Shown: piece by piece, positions 50,751 through 61,859 of the stretch
Position numbering within the stretch: position 1 is the stretch's first letter
Layout of the letters: every line of letters begins with the position of its first letter
Made by a program: the position numbers and the translations under genes
Assembly: GCA_028673005.1 (NCBI GenBank)
Contig: CM054115.1
Span: forward strand, 193,758,370-193,822,369
Direction of reading: 5' to 3'
DNA: 64,000 nucleotides
From: Tanypteryx hageni
Lineage: Eukaryota; Arthropoda; Insecta; Odonata; Petaluridae
Notes under the pieces: generated by a model
Told to the model about the DNA's origin: nothing
Database searches by the model: none
The model's input: only the letters and a program-made list of their open reading frames with translations

Positions 50751-51639
50751 ATTTGATACCTGCCCCTTGTGTAGTTCCTGCCATCTCAACTTCCACCACC
50801 GCCTATTCAGATGGGTAGGACCTATCGATTTATTACCTAATTTAATTTATTCTTAAACTAATTATCATATTTCATGTTTTTGGGCACATTTGTAATTATT
50901 TTTGTGAGTACTTATTGATATTTCACTGTATCCCTTTTCTCTGAAGTCCTGAAATGTGTCCCTATGCCTCCTATGCTATTTCAACCTCTATTAACAAAGT
51001 TTCTGATAATGAAGTGACATGGAATGCATCACATGTCCTCGATTTACACCATAAATTTGTTCTTGAAAATCGCAACATAGAAAAGAGCAGCGTTAAATGA
51101 ATCAATATTTCCCATAAAAAACCCATGTTATAAAATATAATCGGTTCCAAAACCTCGGGTTAAAAACCTCTTGAAACATAAAAAGACCTTATATATACTA
51201 TATTTTATGGATCTTTATGGTACCACATATGATATGAATGGTATCAGAACATAAGTGAACCAATAAAAGCATACATTAACATAGAAGTGGCAAAAAATAA
51301 ACAAATAGTCCAAGATAACTACATTTTAAGGTGCTCAAAAGCGGAAAAGGCTACATTTCACTATAGTACCTCTAGTTACAAGAAAGAGGAGCTACGAAAT
51401 ACCAACCCGGCGAAATGTAGTTGTACGAATGATAAAGAACGATGAGTTTTTACTAGAAAATATACAGAGAGCCACAAATGCTTCTGTGAATGCAAGTTTG
51501 AGTTGGCATTGCTGGAAAAGAAATGTAACAATCAAATTATTTCCTGCACAATTTAGTATGTAGTAAATGATGAAAATCTACCATAATAGTGGTAAATAAA
51601 ACATTTATCTCATTGCTTTTATTGAATTACGAGTTTCAT
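50751..51639. other. Intergenic, no gene seen
   Basis: AT-rich, no paired termini or coding signal found. Confidence 0.5.
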
Positions 51640-52275
51640 TAGGCCCAAAGAAGGATAACCACTCCCTCGATCCACAGCTGATGCAAATGAAAACAATCAA
51701 GAGATGTTAAACTCAAGTTATCCCAATACGTACAGAATAATTTCGAGTTCTTTAATTCTAAAGATTTCTCCTCTGGACCGGGTTTCGTTTTTTCATTATG
51801 GAACCATAATGGAGTAAAACAATCACTAATTTTTGCAATTTTAGGAATATTATACTTTTCCCACATTGAGTTAATAATGCCACACATTTCTGCCAAATTT
51901 TAAATTTATAGCACAATTAGAAGTGAAATAACATTTATCTAATTGTTTAAATTTAAATAATTTTTAACGGGCGCAATAACGATTTCATGGATGCAATGAA
52001 ATGTTTATTAGTTTATATATATTAAACTCTAAATAATTTTAAAATTTCAGCTCCCTAACTTGCAGAGTAGTGCCTACAAATTTACCTATTTGTTTAAACT
52101 TTAAGAATTTTTAACTGCCAAACAAATTATATTATCAAAATTTCTATAATCCCTATTTTGTTTTTTTTTTACAAATCCTATCTCTAAAAAAAATTTCAGC
52201 GCCGTAGCACATTCGGAAATACATAAACCTTGAAAATTTGGTTCAACAATTGCGAATTTTTAGCGGCCGCAATAT
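51640..52275. repeat. Satellite-like repeat block, left part
   Basis: It contains units also present at 54284-55050: TTTGCAATTTTAGGAAT.TTATACTTT, CACACATTTCTGCCAA, TCTATTTGTTTAAACTTTAAG, CTGCCAAACAAATTA, ATTTTTA(G/A)CGGCCGCAAT. The GCGGCCGC-like anchor recurs at about 51970, 52262, 54537 and 54980, i.e. units of roughly 290 bp on the left. The array is interrupted by mariner and Penelope sequence. Confidence 0.6.
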
Positions 52276-52850
52276 TCAATTCAATATTCTGGGTCATTCT
52301 AAAAAATAAAGTTTGCATGGACAAGTGTCCTATTCCAAAGTTTCCGAGATAGAGCTATTTGAATGTACAGTTGCAATCGGTGGATTGATCGTGGCAGTAC
52401 CATTCACTGGCCACCAAGAACTCCAGACCTAACCCCGTTAGATTTTTGTTTATGGGGTTAGATGAAGAGTGAAGTGTACACAAGAAAAGTGGATATACGA
52501 GATGAACTGCTCAATCGCATAATGGGTGCTATTGCCCGCGTAAAGGAACATCAAGATGAACTCAGACGAGCAATACGCCATGTTCTCACACAAGTTGAAA
52601 AGTGCATTAATGTTGATGGTGAAATTATCGAAAATTTATTATAAACTGTAACAAATTTTTCACTTGAACAATAAATATTAGCAACAGTATGTAATATCTC
52701 TTTCTTATCAATAATTTTGCAACTGTACATTCAAATAGCTCTATCTCGGAAACTGTTTGGAACAGGACACTTGTCCATACAAACTTTTTTCTTAGAATGA
52801 CCGATACTATCACCTCCCAGAATATTGACCTTTCCTCCTGGGACACCCTG
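52276..52850 (+). mobile_element. mariner-family element remnant
   Basis: Long inverted arms: GGACAAGTGTCC(T)..TTCCAAA and CGAGATAGAGCTATTTGAAT (52318-52377) repeat in reverse at 52720-52782, and the right arm continues to TTCCTCCTGGGACACCCTG at 52850, beside a TA tract. The left arm lacks its outer 30-odd bases. Between them is a plus-strand C-terminal transposase piece (52381-52644) with PPRTPDLTPLDFCLWG, the region of the last catalytic aspartate in mariner transposases, interrupted by TAG at 52459. Confidence 0.8.
52381..52644 (+). pseudogene. mariner transposase C-terminal fragment
   Basis: Codons read WIDRGSTIHWPPRTPDLTPL, DFCLWG, stop, then MKSEVYTRKVDIRDELLNRI and HVLTQVEKCINVDGE. 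The order and the TPLDF.LWG motif fit mariner-type transposases. Everything N-terminal is deleted. Confidence 0.8.
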
Positions 52851-52900
52851 TATATATATATAATATATATACAGGGTGTCCCAGGAGGAAAGGTCAATAT
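52822..52900. repeat. 79-bp palindrome of two mariner ends around a TA tract
   Basis: Arms of 29 bp are perfect: 52822-52850 (..TCCTCCTGGGACACCCTG) and 52872-52900 (CAGGGTGTCCCAGGAGGA..), with a 21-nt TA-rich centre. The right arm is the start of a second mariner copy that is cut at once by Penelope sequence. Confidence 0.95.
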
Positions 52901-54283
52901 GCAACGAGAGGTTGAGAGGGATAGGAAGGAGCCAGTGAACACTTACCATACAGTGGTGGACGTCCACAGCGATAGAGGAAGGCTTGTAATTTGGAGCTTT
53001 CGGGCAACACACGCCCTTCTTCAGCGAGAGAAATACGGAGACTAAAAATAAGCGTAACACTGGAGGTAGGGGTTCGGGAAAAGAGGGTATAGGGGAAGGG
53101 GAAAGAGGGGTAAGGTGAAAGGAAAAAGAGGGGTGATTGGAGTGGGAGTGTTAGCGAAGGTTTAAACCTGGTAAGGAGAGGGAGCGGAGGATGTCAATAT
53201 GGGCTAGTTCCCATTGACGGAGTTATGGCGCGGGGAAACTACTTGGAAGAGCACGAATAGTTTTTACTGTGAAGCCGCTATTGAAGGGAAGGGAGTGGGT
53301 TAACGCATGGTCGGCCACCGGAAGGGGGCGCCTAAGAGAGACGCTATTCCTATGGCCGTTCATGCGGATGTTAAGGGGTGTGGTTGTGAGGCCTACGTAG
53401 AACGCGGGGCATTGTGTGCATGTAAGAAGATATATTACGTTTTTGGAGGTACAAGTGCTGCGGGATAAGATAGGACAGGAGATTTGGGTAACGGGGCTGG
53501 TAAATGAGGAAGAAGTATCTAAGATGGAGCAAGTGAGGCAATGTGGTCTTTTACAAGGGGACCCTGCGGGGGATGGTGGAGGGCCGGTGGGGAGTTCCTT
53601 GCGCCATAGTAGGTCGCCAAGATTCCTAGGTCGGCGGAAAGATATCATAGGGGGCTTAGGGAAGAGCAGCGTAGTTGTGGGTGTGTTAAGGAGAATTGGA
53701 TGGGCGGCCGCGAGGGTGTTATTTAGGGCTTCGTGCAGCCCCGGGTGAAAGGTTGTAGTGAGAGTCAGAGGGACTTCAATCTTCGAGGGTGGGTTCAAGA
53801 TTGGTGGGTGTCTGGAGGGGGTGGAGACGGCACGATATATTTCATTGCGGACTAAGTCGGCAGGGTATCCTCGATTGAGGAAAGCCTCAAGGAGTGAAGA
53901 AGCTGGGATTCCCATTCACCCTGGAAGCAGTTGGCGTAGGAGGGAGCCATCTGAGTGCCCATTGCGGTTCCTTTAATTTGAATGAAATGGTGCCCTCCGA
54001 ACGCGAAGTTGTTTTGGTGAGAACCATTTCCGCCAGTGAAGTGAGGAAGGCAGTAGAAGGTTTCTTCTCTCCTGACAAAAGCAGGTTCGAAGAGCAGCAA
54101 GTCCATCGGTGTGGCGTATATTGGTGTAAAGTGAGCAAACATCTAATGTAACCATGATGGTGTTTGGTGGGAGTGGGTGCTGGAGTGCTTTTAGGCGTTG
54201 GAGAAAGTGTTTAGGGTCTTGGACGAAGGAGGGGAGCTGTTGAACGAGAGGCTTTAGGTGATGATTGACGAAGGCGGGTTTAT
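52901..54283 (-). mobile_element. Penelope-like copy 3, 5'-truncated and internally deleted
   Basis: Same lineage as the 8-11 kb element but more divergent. The 3' region has CTGAAGAAGGGC, loop GTGTGTT, GCCCGAAAG (53024-52997) and a donor-like GTAAGT (about 52945). The coding remnant spans 53163-54280. The left end abuts the mariner palindrome and the right end re-enters the satellite-like repeat. Confidence 0.85.
53163..54280 (-). pseudogene. Penelope-like RT/GIY-YIG remnant lacking YIDD
   Basis: The minus strand has the RT block [13 protein letters not shown], then in shifted frames [32 protein letters not shown]. At about 53895 it jumps straight to [19 protein letters not shown], so roughly 150 residues including YIDD and the thumb are deleted compared with the full copy. 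The Cys motif (CKRPHCLTC) and GIY-YIG domain (VIYLLTCTQCPAFYVGLTTTP..IRMNGHRNS) are intact to SSFPAP. Confidence 0.88.
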
Positions 54284-55080
54284 TTGTGCAAATGCACTAC
54301 TCCGTACATAACTTGAAAATTTCAGCTTCCTAGCTCATCCTGTAATGTCTAAACATTTATCTATTTGTTTAAACTTTAAGAATTTTTAACTGCCAAACAA
54401 ATTAAAATATCAAAATTTGTATAATCCTTATTAGGTTTTTTTTTACGAATTCTACTTATAAAAAAATTTCAACTCTGTAGCACATGCGGAAATACATAAA
54501 ACTTGAAAATTTGTTTAAACAATTGCGAATTTTTAGCGGCCGCATTGTTGCACTTTTTCAAGATTTTCGTTTTTTCTAGTCGGTTTTGCACAAAATCCTA
54601 CCTAAGAAAAAAATTTCGAATCTCCAGCTCATCTGGAAGTGCCTAAACATTAGTATCCTCCTATATGTGTGTTATACTAGTAGTTGGTGCTTGCATTCTG
54701 CAAGCATATCATCTCAACATAAAAAAAAACATTCATTTTTCATATTTCATCATTAAAAATATTTTTTTAATTCTAAATATTTCACCTCCGGAGCGATTTT
54801 CGTTTACCCTTATGTAAAAATAATAGACTAAAACAATCCCAAAACTTTGCAATTTTAGGAATTTTATACTTTCTCCATTATGGGATACTAATGCTACACA
54901 TTTCTGCCAATTTTTAAGTTGTAGTACTTCTAGAAGTAAAAAAATATTTTTCCAATTATTTAAATTTTTAACATTTTTAACGGCCGCCGCAATATGTTTA
55001 TGGAGAGATTCAAATGTTTATTTGTGCACTAAACATTAGTATCCACCTCCTCTGTAAGAAACGTTGATATATGATGATGT
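54284..55080. repeat. Satellite-like repeat block, right part
   Basis: Continues the repeat of 51640-52275 (shared CTATTTGTTTAAACTTTAAG, AAATACATAAA.CTTGAAAAT, TTTTTAGCGGCCGCA). The phrase CTAAACATTAGTATCC occurs near 54640 and 55025. The units are about 75-85% alike by eye. Confidence 0.6.
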
Positions 55081-55119
55081 ATGTATGTTATATCCTCCTC
55101 TGTAAGGAACGTCTATATA

Positions 55120-55123
<4 letters not shown>

Positions 55124-55172
<49 letters not shown>

Positions 55173-55322
55173 GCCGGCACCGGGTTTCCCTCCTCCCTTC
55201 TGTGTGTGTGTCCGGTGTGGAAGGCAACGGGAAACCACCACACCGTGTATGTATATTCCCTAGTCAAAAACCAATTAATTAATTAATTGGTAGGACCTGT
55301 CGTAAGACAGAACACGAATGAA

Positions 55323-55388
<66 letters not shown>
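55124..55388. repeat. (TA)n tracts enclosing a GC-rich motif
   Basis: AT runs at 55124-55165 and 55326-55388 enclose about 160 bp with GGTTTCCC, a GTGTGTGTGTCC run, GGAAGGCAACGGGAAACCAC, and an (AATT)n stretch. The enclosed piece contains its own small inverted motif (CGGTGTGG/CCACACCG). It looks like a short interspersed repeat; the class is unknown. Confidence 0.6.
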
Positions 55389-55389
<1 letters not shown>

Positions 55390-56519
55390 CAATACGGAAA
55401 AGAGATAATGTAATAAAATTAAATGTGAAATTGTGAATGTGTGTAATTATAGTTGTTATGCCTAAATTCCATTTCCTTACAAATTACAGCTCTTTGAATA
55501 TATTTAACGAAAATGTTAAGACAAGAATGCACTTAGACTGTGCAGTAAAATTGACTTCCAACCACAACCCCTTAGTTTTATAATTACTTTCAGCACCCAT
55601 AGTCCAGGTTTCAGACAGCTCAATCACTTCATATTTCAAGTTCAGCTCCTTGACCGTAAAATTTTTCGGTCAAGGAGTTAATTCTATTTAACATCAATTT
55701 CGCCATAGTCTCCATCTTTACTTATTTATTTCAAGTTCAGTCCGATAAAACTTTCAATTTCAAGAATTTTGTTCTTAACACACTGAATATTAACGTGAAA
55801 CACTTGCAGAAATTTCTCACTTTTGTCCTTAATATTTTTATTACCTTTCTTGTATTTCACTTGCAGCAACCTCCATTGCATTCAGGTTGCATTTTTTGCA
55901 ACTTAAGATTAAAAAATCTTATAAAATTACTATGCCAGAATGCAGGATTCATTATTCTATCAATAGTTCAAAATCTGCACATAATCTGAAACTTTAATTT
56001 CTGCCTTTTTTAAATTAATGACCTCACATGACAATATCTGACTGGAGAATGTCTTTTAAATATTTCATGACATCACATTAGCTTGAATTATTGCTAACCT
56101 TGCTCAAATATTACAGTTCTTTTGCAGTTATAAATTTACTTTAACCAGGTGCCCCTACAGTAAAGATCTTATAAGAACAGGTAATGTCTAACAAATGTTG
56201 TCACCAGTAAAAGATGGTGGCTTTACTCTTTGCACAACAGTAAATCACTTTCTTGATACGATTCAACCAATAACTACCTAACATATTTGTGAACACATGC
56301 TCTGAAAATTTTGTTTTAAAATCTGAGTCTTATTGGCAGTTCCTGCAGTTGTCTCCAAAAAATGGTGTAGCTAAAGCTACAGTTTTATGAGATATTATTT
56401 TAAAAGTTCACACAGCAACATAATTCACAAACATGCTCCTATACCTTTGAGCACATTATCAATTATGTTTTTAGTGCTTTTTGTCATTGCTGAAAAGCAC
56501 TATTATCTTTGTGATGTCC
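55389..56519. other. Intergenic, no gene seen
   Basis: AT-rich unique-looking sequence. A small inverted motif, TCCTTGACCGTAAAATTTTTCGGTCAAGGAG (about 55649-55677), could form a hairpin. No coding signal. Confidence 0.5.
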
Positions 56520-57240
56520 GTACGCATATCAGGGAAGAATTGGCAGAACCGATTTCAACCAAATTTGGTACATAGAATATTCACATTAATTAATGACCAA
56601 AATGACATATTTGGACCAGATCAACCCAGCAGGGGTGTCACAAGTGCAAAGTTCAACTTCTCGATAACTATGCATTTGGAAGGAATTGGCTGAACTAATT
56701 TCAACGAAATTTTGTATGAAGGAGGCGTGCAACAGAAAATAACAAAATCAAGATTTTTAATATGAATATAGAAAGCAGGGATGCCAAAATTACAAATTAA
56801 ACTCTTTCAGTAATAATGAATTTAGAAGGAATTGGCTGAACGGATTTCAACTCAAGTTTGTATATAGGATTTGTACAATATACCATAATGAAATCAAGAT
56901 GTTTAAAGCGGACCTATAGAGCAGGACTACCACAGTAAAAAGTAAAATAATATTTCTTTTACACGTATTTCTAGAGAACTGCCCACATGGATTTTAAATC
57001 CAATATGGTATATATAATCTTCATATAAATAAATATTTCAACTGGGTTGACTAAACAAGGCTATCACAATATCAATATAAAAATTTTTCTATAACTATGA
57101 ATTTCAAAGGTATTGGCTGAACTGATTTCAATAAGAAATTTCGTTTGTAGGGCGAGTATAGAGAATGACATCACGAAATGAACGTTTAGAACAAATCTAA
57201 AAAGCAGGGCTACCACAATATAAGGGAAAATAATTTTCTG
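56520..57240. repeat. Degenerate tandem repeat, about 146 bp unit, five copies
   Basis: The core GAATTGGC.GAAC.GATTTCAA and following A(A)ATTT.GTA recur at about 56533, 56680, 56826, 56974 and 57108. Each unit also carries GCAGGG.T.CCA(C/A)A(A/T) and an AACTATGAATTT-like block. Spacing is 134-148 bp. The units share style, but not clear sequence identity, with the repeat at 2160-2455. Confidence 0.7.
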
Positions 57241-59938
57241 ATTGCAAAGCAAATACATAAGTATACGATTATACTACGGCAAGTTTGTCGAAAAACACTT
57301 CTGTACCACGGAAAATCCATGTACATCCCTACTTGTTCTTTCATTAGGGTAATCAAATAAAAGAAGAAGTAAATTTTATGAACATTCACACAATACTTTT
57401 TATTAGTGTTCAAGCATCCTCTATGCATTCTTATTCAAGGCTGTGTTGCATTAATTACAGTATATTACAAAACAAACTGAAGCATTATGTGCATCTACAG
57501 TTGATTCACACATACAGACAAATAGGATACTTTCAGCTCAGGAATAGTTCTTTCCAATCACATAAATTAAAGTGCCAATTTTGTAAGGTTTTTCATATAG
57601 ATATTACATATACAGTAAACTCTTGATTAACCAGCTGTGGATTCTGTGTATTTTCTGTTTTCTTAATTGCAGCCTAACATTGATGAGCACTGTCATCCAA
57701 CCTAAAATGTTGTGTATGTAAATAATGCCACTGCACATGGTGATCAATTGTTTGGGTTGTAAAACAATACCAATACCAATACCTTTAAAGAGTTAGCAAC
57801 AAAGATATGGTTGACATTTAAGCAACAAATTTTAATGTTAATATTTCATGTGTAGCAAGATGTGGGCAAATATTTTTATCAAGCAATTTGCAGTAGTAGT
57901 TTTATAATAGTGAGATACAAGGCTTGATGAGAAGCTATTTGAATTTGTATTACTACATTTATATGTAAAATTCATATAATAACGATGCTTTTAGCACTGA
58001 AACAGGATCACAAGTCATTCATTATTATATGTAATATTCCATAGTAAAGTTGTTGGTAGTGTGTCAGATTGCTTTTAGAGAAACAATTCATCAGCAGGAT
58101 GAAACATACTTGTGGGGCATATACAAAGTTTTATACGGGCAGGCATCCTTCCATTAGCATGATTAATTGGAAGTTTACTGTGCATAAATGCATGTAAACA
58201 AACATGCACACACACACATATATATAATATACATGTGTATATATACATACACACACATACATACATACATATAGACAAACACATCTGTTCGAGAAATAGC
58301 AAATAGGTTGTGGTTTAGAGGTTGAGTCTCAAAAAGAGTACTCTCTCACTTTGTGTTCACATTTTTCCTTTCTAGTTTCCATTTTTACACTTTAAAAAAT
58401 GAAAATGCTCATTGACTGTACATCTGTGACAATTTCTCAAAAACTCTTTAACTAGAATCAATAGTTATTGCCTTAATTATTTTTGGTCCAAAATGTATCA
58501 GGAAACAATAACCTATTACTTCACATGTAAAAACCATCAATTCATAATTTTTGCCAGCATTCATAAACATTATTCCATCCATAATAAAAAAAGAACAGAT
58601 AGGTTTTAGAAATAAAATAGTTAAATCCATAACTGCATCACAGATCAAGAATGTGATTAATAAAGGCATTTTACATTACCTTGGTTGGCTGACAAAATTG
58701 TACCATTTTAACAGAGCTTCCATTAAATGAAATATTTCATGAATTTGGCCGCAGCAAATACTGCATATTTTTGCAGATTACCCACTTGGGTGATATTTAC
58801 AAACTCAATAAAACTAAATGAGATTAATGCATAACAATAAGCCTTTCATTAATAGTATTTGAGTCCAAAAGAATATATCTAGATAAATTTTATCAGCTTA
58901 AGTACTGTAGGTAATGTGGATGCTCAAGCTTTTTAAAAATTTTAACCCCATTTTTTAAACTTTCAACTCCTTCTCTAATTAGCATTTGCAAATGTGACTT
59001 ATTTAATGGAAACAGGCAAGCTTTCCAAACATCAAAAATTGAAAATTCTGCATCCATTTTTAAATTCACCAGACTGGTTCCCTTAGGGTTTGTGCAGTTA
59101 AATTATTTAAATATACACTGACACTAATGTAATTTGTTTACTCCCACCTAACTCTCTAATGCATTTACAACCTAAACGAGGCCCATTTCAATATATGTCA
59201 GCAGTAGCCAATCTTAAGAAAAAGTAGTTTCACTTCAGAAATTTTCTTGAAGCAACTGCAAGCAAGGACTGGACATGTAAAGTCCATCGTTTACTTTAAA
59301 AAAGCATGTTTTGCAATGAACACTCTTCAGCTCATCATAAGAAAAGTTCTACATATATGCAACAGTCACACCATCAAACATAACATTTTCCATTACTTGA
59401 AATGGAAAAATAGAGCTTCAAATACAGCTTCTGAATGAGGAATTTTGGTAGGCATAAAAACAGCACTAAATGCTACTTATCTTTAAATATATTATATTTA
59501 AATTAAAAAAAGATTGTGTCAAACATTTCATTTAATGAGTATTTCGATTCAATGTACTAAAAATAAAAGTTGGAGACTGATGCAAACAAAAACTACAGCA
59601 TAAGATTAACAATGTAAAAATCTGATGCATGAAGCTCCATGCCCCATTTCTCCCCAAAGTAGTTGACCCAAAAATTAACCAACCAAAAATAATTCTTTAC
59701 AAAAGGAGGATGTTTCAGCTTTGGACATTTTACAACTGGGTCTGCTATAATTAATATTTGCAACAAGGGATAAATAGGCAGAGGAATTTAAAAATGATTT
59801 TGAGGGCACGATAAAATGACTTCTTACTTAAATAAAATACTGGGACAATTTTGAGGCAGCGAGTTGATACAAGAACATTTAGAGATATAACATTATTTGA
59901 ATATACAGTTTTAAAGACAAAATAGTGTCTAAAAGGCC
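57241..59938 (-). other. zyg-11-type gene 3' flank, probable long 3' UTR and spacer
   Basis: 2.7 kb with no transposon ends or coding exon recognised. Its left part may be intergenic and its right part the 3' untranslated region of the gene ending at 59939; I could not choose a poly(A) site. It includes a CA/TA microsatellite at 58206-58273. Confidence 0.4.
58206..58273. repeat. CA/TA/ACAT microsatellite
   Basis: Compound simple repeat: (CA)n, (TA)n, then (CATA)n. Confidence 0.95.
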
Positions 59939-60108
59939 TCAGGGATTAGGTGACTGTGATCTGTGCCTACAAAATCCTTCAGCCGACAGCACCTGAAGAA
60001 TGGACTGACAGATACTCCTCACGCTGGGATCTACACCATCACCATCAACCAGATTGCAGAGGATTTGATCACCTCCTTCCTCTACCAGCATCGGACAGTA
60101 TCGTTTTG
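59939..60108 (-). CDS. zyg-11/ZER1-type protein, last coding exon
   Basis: A 170-nt exon with acceptor TTATTTATTAG, completing a G|CA codon and ending at TGA (59939-59941). It reads KRYCPMLVEEGGDQILCNLV, DGDGVDPSVRSICQSILQVL, then SAEGFCRHRSQSPNP. The RYC.ML..EGG motif and closing helix are the C-terminus of ZYG11/ZER1 family proteins, which recognise N-terminal glycine degrons for CUL2 ubiquitin ligases through ARM-like repeats. Phase and sequence join perfectly to the exon at 61280-61430 across a 1171-nt intron. Confidence 0.75.
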
Positions 60109-60555
60109 CTAATAAATAAAGTGAAAATTTAAAATACTGAAGCATCAACAACAAAAATATACTACTTATTAGTTAATATAATGTAGTACTATAATTTAAA
60201 TGAAAAGCAAAATGTTTCCATGACCTACAACAGATGACTCATTTCCTTGAACTACGGTTAACAGCATTGTATGAACTTCAGCTAAAAAATAAACATCTCT
60301 CTAAGAAGTCAGACAGACAGAAAAAATGGCCAAGGGATGGAAAAAAGAAAAGAAAAATAATAATACCATTTTTTTAAATCTGATAAAAACTTTTGTGTGG
60401 CATAACAAAGGGTGTAAATTATTAAACAAAATAAAAAATTCCATCTAAGTACAAAACATGGTGTTTTGTTGGAGATCTGAACACTTCATGATAATATGAA
60501 ATAGTGAAATGAAGGATAAAAAGCTTCATTGGAATCAACATACTTTTCGGGAATA

Positions 60556-60660
60556 ATTATGACAAGGGAAAAAAATCTGCTATGATCGAGAATCGAACCC
60601 GGGTCTTCCATTTGCCGGGTGGATATTCTACCACTGAACTACCGTAGTGGATTATTTTTT
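60556..60660 (-). repeat. tRNA-Gly-like SINE head or tRNA pseudogene
   Basis: The minus strand reads TAGTTCAGTGGTAGAAT (A box), an anticodon-arm-like stretch, then GACCCGGGTTCGATTCTCG (B box) and ..CATAGCAG. The acceptor arms pair with two mismatches and the T stem with one, and the anticodon loop is not a good fit to any isoacceptor, so it is not a working tRNA gene. The B-box half and the CATAGCAGA.TTTTTCC tail recur at 60840-60890. Confidence 0.6.
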
Positions 60661-60664
60661 CCAT

Positions 60665-60910
60665 TTCTGAATGCAGGCGTTTATCTTAGTTGGGTCCAGG
60701 CTAGCCAAGCTAGTATCAACCAGCCCCAACAGACGTCCTCCAAGAGATACGTCCAAGGATAGGATCTTCCAGATCGCATCATTCCATCAACTTCTTGCTT
60801 GGTAATCTCACTATTTGAGAGGAAGGGGTTTTCTTCAACAAGTGGAAGACCCGGGTTCAATTACCGGTCATAGCAGAATTTTTCCTGTTTCAAAATTATT
60901 TCCAAATTTA
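60665..60910 (+). repeat. SINE-like copy, opposite orientation
   Basis: Contains AAGACCCGGGTTCAATTACC and GGTCATAGCAGAATTTTTCC on the plus strand, mirroring the tRNA-derived tail of the neighbouring copy. The sequence GGATCTT.CA.ATC.CATCA with ..TCCATCAAC occurs on either side (about 60770 and 60930). Confidence 0.5.
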
Positions 60911-61279
60911 CAGCTTATGCCTGTCTGCATAGGATCTTTCATATCACATCACTCCATCAACATATTTTTCATTCATAAATATAAAATATGGCATACCACA
61001 AGCTGTTTATCTTCATTAACAAATAGTATTCCTCAGGTAAACAAATAACAGAAAATAGCTTATCTTTGGAAGGGAGAAAAATTATTTACTTAAATAAATC
61101 CTTTCCTCGGCAAAAAAGGACTGCAATAGAGGGATTGGAAAATGAACTCCAAAGAAGCCATAAAAACATAAAATATTATCTTTACCAAGCTAAAGCAAAT
61201 GGACTCTAACAAAAGTATTGTTTTGTATGAGCAGAACATACGTTTTTTAATCCAAAGATAAAAGCAATCACACAAGTAC

Positions 61280-61430
61280 CATTTTTAGTGCAGACATGCT
61301 GGATGGCCCAAACAGCCCACAGCTGTACTTGGCTGGCCCCATCGCGAGAGAGGAGAGGCAGGAATGGGTGGAAGGAACGATATGCCACCATTTCACCTTC
61401 AGGTGTTTCCCATTCTAGCACAACACTTCC
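61280..61430 (-). CDS. zyg-11/ZER1-type protein, penultimate exon
   Basis: A 151-nt exon with acceptor TTTATCCTAG and donor GTACTT. It reads GSVVLEWETPEGEMVAYRSF, HPFLPLLSRD, then QVQLWAVWAIQHVCTKN. The YRSF.PF.PLL ... VQLWA.WA..HVC.KN signature is the C-terminal ARM-like repeat region of ZYG11/ZER1 proteins. The two exons together give 106 residues plus stop. Upstream exons lie beyond the window; ZYG11A/B versus ZER1 cannot be decided from this end alone. Confidence 0.75.
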
Positions 61431-61859
61431 CTAGGATAAAATTGCAGTATTTAAATCCAAAACACAGAACAAGCATTTACATTCACGGATCATGATCCAA
61501 TTTATATATAAATTAGTGCATGTAAAAGGCCAAACAATTTATTCTGGTTAAGCCCATGAAGCATTACATTATAAGAAAAATCATTTATCTCAGAGAAAGT
61601 AATTTTAGATACAGTAAAACCTCTATCTTACAAACCTCCCTATAATGAAAACCTCCCTATAATGAAAACCTCCGTATAACAAACTCTGAACTCAGTAAAG
61701 TCCCTAGAACATGTTAAATACAAGAAGCTTCCCTATAATGAACCTCTGTAACTACGAAACTCCTGTAGTGCAAAGGCTGGATCTGGACCTCGAAATTTAA
61801 ACCACCTCCAAGTAACGAAATTTTGACGAAAACAAAATCGTAAACATTGGCTGTCAATA

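Larger units (their letters stand above)
60109..61279. other. zyg-11-type intron containing two SINE-like copies
   Basis: Intron between the two visible exons. It holds the tRNA-derived copies at 60556-60660 and 60665-60910; the remainder is AT-rich with no other feature seen. Confidence 0.6.

Noticed and set aside
56520..57240. CRISPR-like array
   Set aside because: Eukaryotic context; units of about 146 bp diverge throughout and there is no repeat/spacer structure.
60585..60660. Functional tRNA-Gly gene
   Set aside because: Mismatches in acceptor and T stems, poor anticodon loop, and a second copy of the tail nearby.
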